This document shows positions 6,311 to 6,330 of a stretch of DNA of 6,330 bases, piece after piece. A program made the translations under genes and the position numbers. The DNA lies in contig DXEY01000060.1 of assembly GCA_019114745.1 (NCBI GenBank), positions 1-6,330 of the forward strand. Direction: 5' to 3'. The notes under the pieces were generated by a model. It made no database searches. It was not told the DNA's origin and saw nothing but the letters and a program-made list of their open reading frames with translations. The DNA comes from Candidatus Mediterraneibacter colneyensis. Its GTDB lineage: Bacteria; Bacillota; Clostridia; Lachnospirales; Lachnospiraceae. The stretch's first letter is position 1, and every line of letters begins with the position of its first letter.

Positions 6311-6330
6311 CTGTTTCATTTGCTATGCAT

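Noticed and set aside
6296..6319. Eight-residue extension of the fucosidase from the ATG at 6319
   Set aside because: No purine-rich site precedes 6319, while AAAGGAAG is well placed for 6295. The extra residues do not form a signal peptide.
1..6330. CRISPR arrays, insertion sequences, tRNA or rRNA genes, phage or defence genes
   Set aside because: I saw no regularly spaced repeats, transposase motifs, terminal inverted repeats, cloverleaf-like segments or nuclease/helicase proteins. The window is filled by metabolic and transport genes.

Overview
The window looks like chromosomal DNA of a gut-type, low-to-moderate GC Firmicute, most likely Lachnospiraceae/Clostridia. Supporting signs are strong AGGAGG-type ribosome sites, a riboswitch-controlled mgtE, a mannose-family PTS beside an intracellular glycosidase, and U-tailed hairpin terminators. 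The family assignment is an inference from gene content and style, not from a marker gene.

Left part, plus strand (1-1600). The window opens inside what appears to be the 3' end of a Mg2+-sensing M-box (ykoK-type) leader. A 12-bp antiterminator pairing (29-40 with 83-94) is mutually exclusive with a strong intrinsic terminator (76-111). Next comes a stretch with a perfect Shine-Dalgarno sequence in front of a small out-of-frame ORF (134-319), which overlaps the start of mgtE. mgtE (204-1535) encodes a complete magnesium channel/transporter with N domain, CBS pair and membrane domain. A perfect 20-bp hairpin at 1554-1600 ends it and also serves the opposing operon.

Right part, minus strand (6330 down to 1631). 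Five genes run leftward in a tight operon: a cytoplasmic GH29 alpha-L-fucosidase, a fused PTS EIIA-EIIB protein, EIIC, EIID, and a single-domain SIS (phosphosugar-binding) protein. The first four genes are 3 nt apart, 21 nt apart, and overlapping by 20 nt. The SIS gene is 95 nt downstream of EIID, and that gap holds a hairpin that may attenuate it. The promoter and any regulator lie beyond the right edge.

Reading of the operon: the PTS imports and phosphorylates a small fucosylated sugar, the fucosidase cleaves it in the cytoplasm, and the SIS protein acts on the released phosphosugar or amino-sugar phosphate. This resembles the alf system of Lactobacillus casei, where a GH29 fucosidase and a mannose-class PTS handle fucosyl-GlcNAc. 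The substrate here is not proven, and the SIS partner is the least explained part. No L-fucose catabolic gene is visible in the window.
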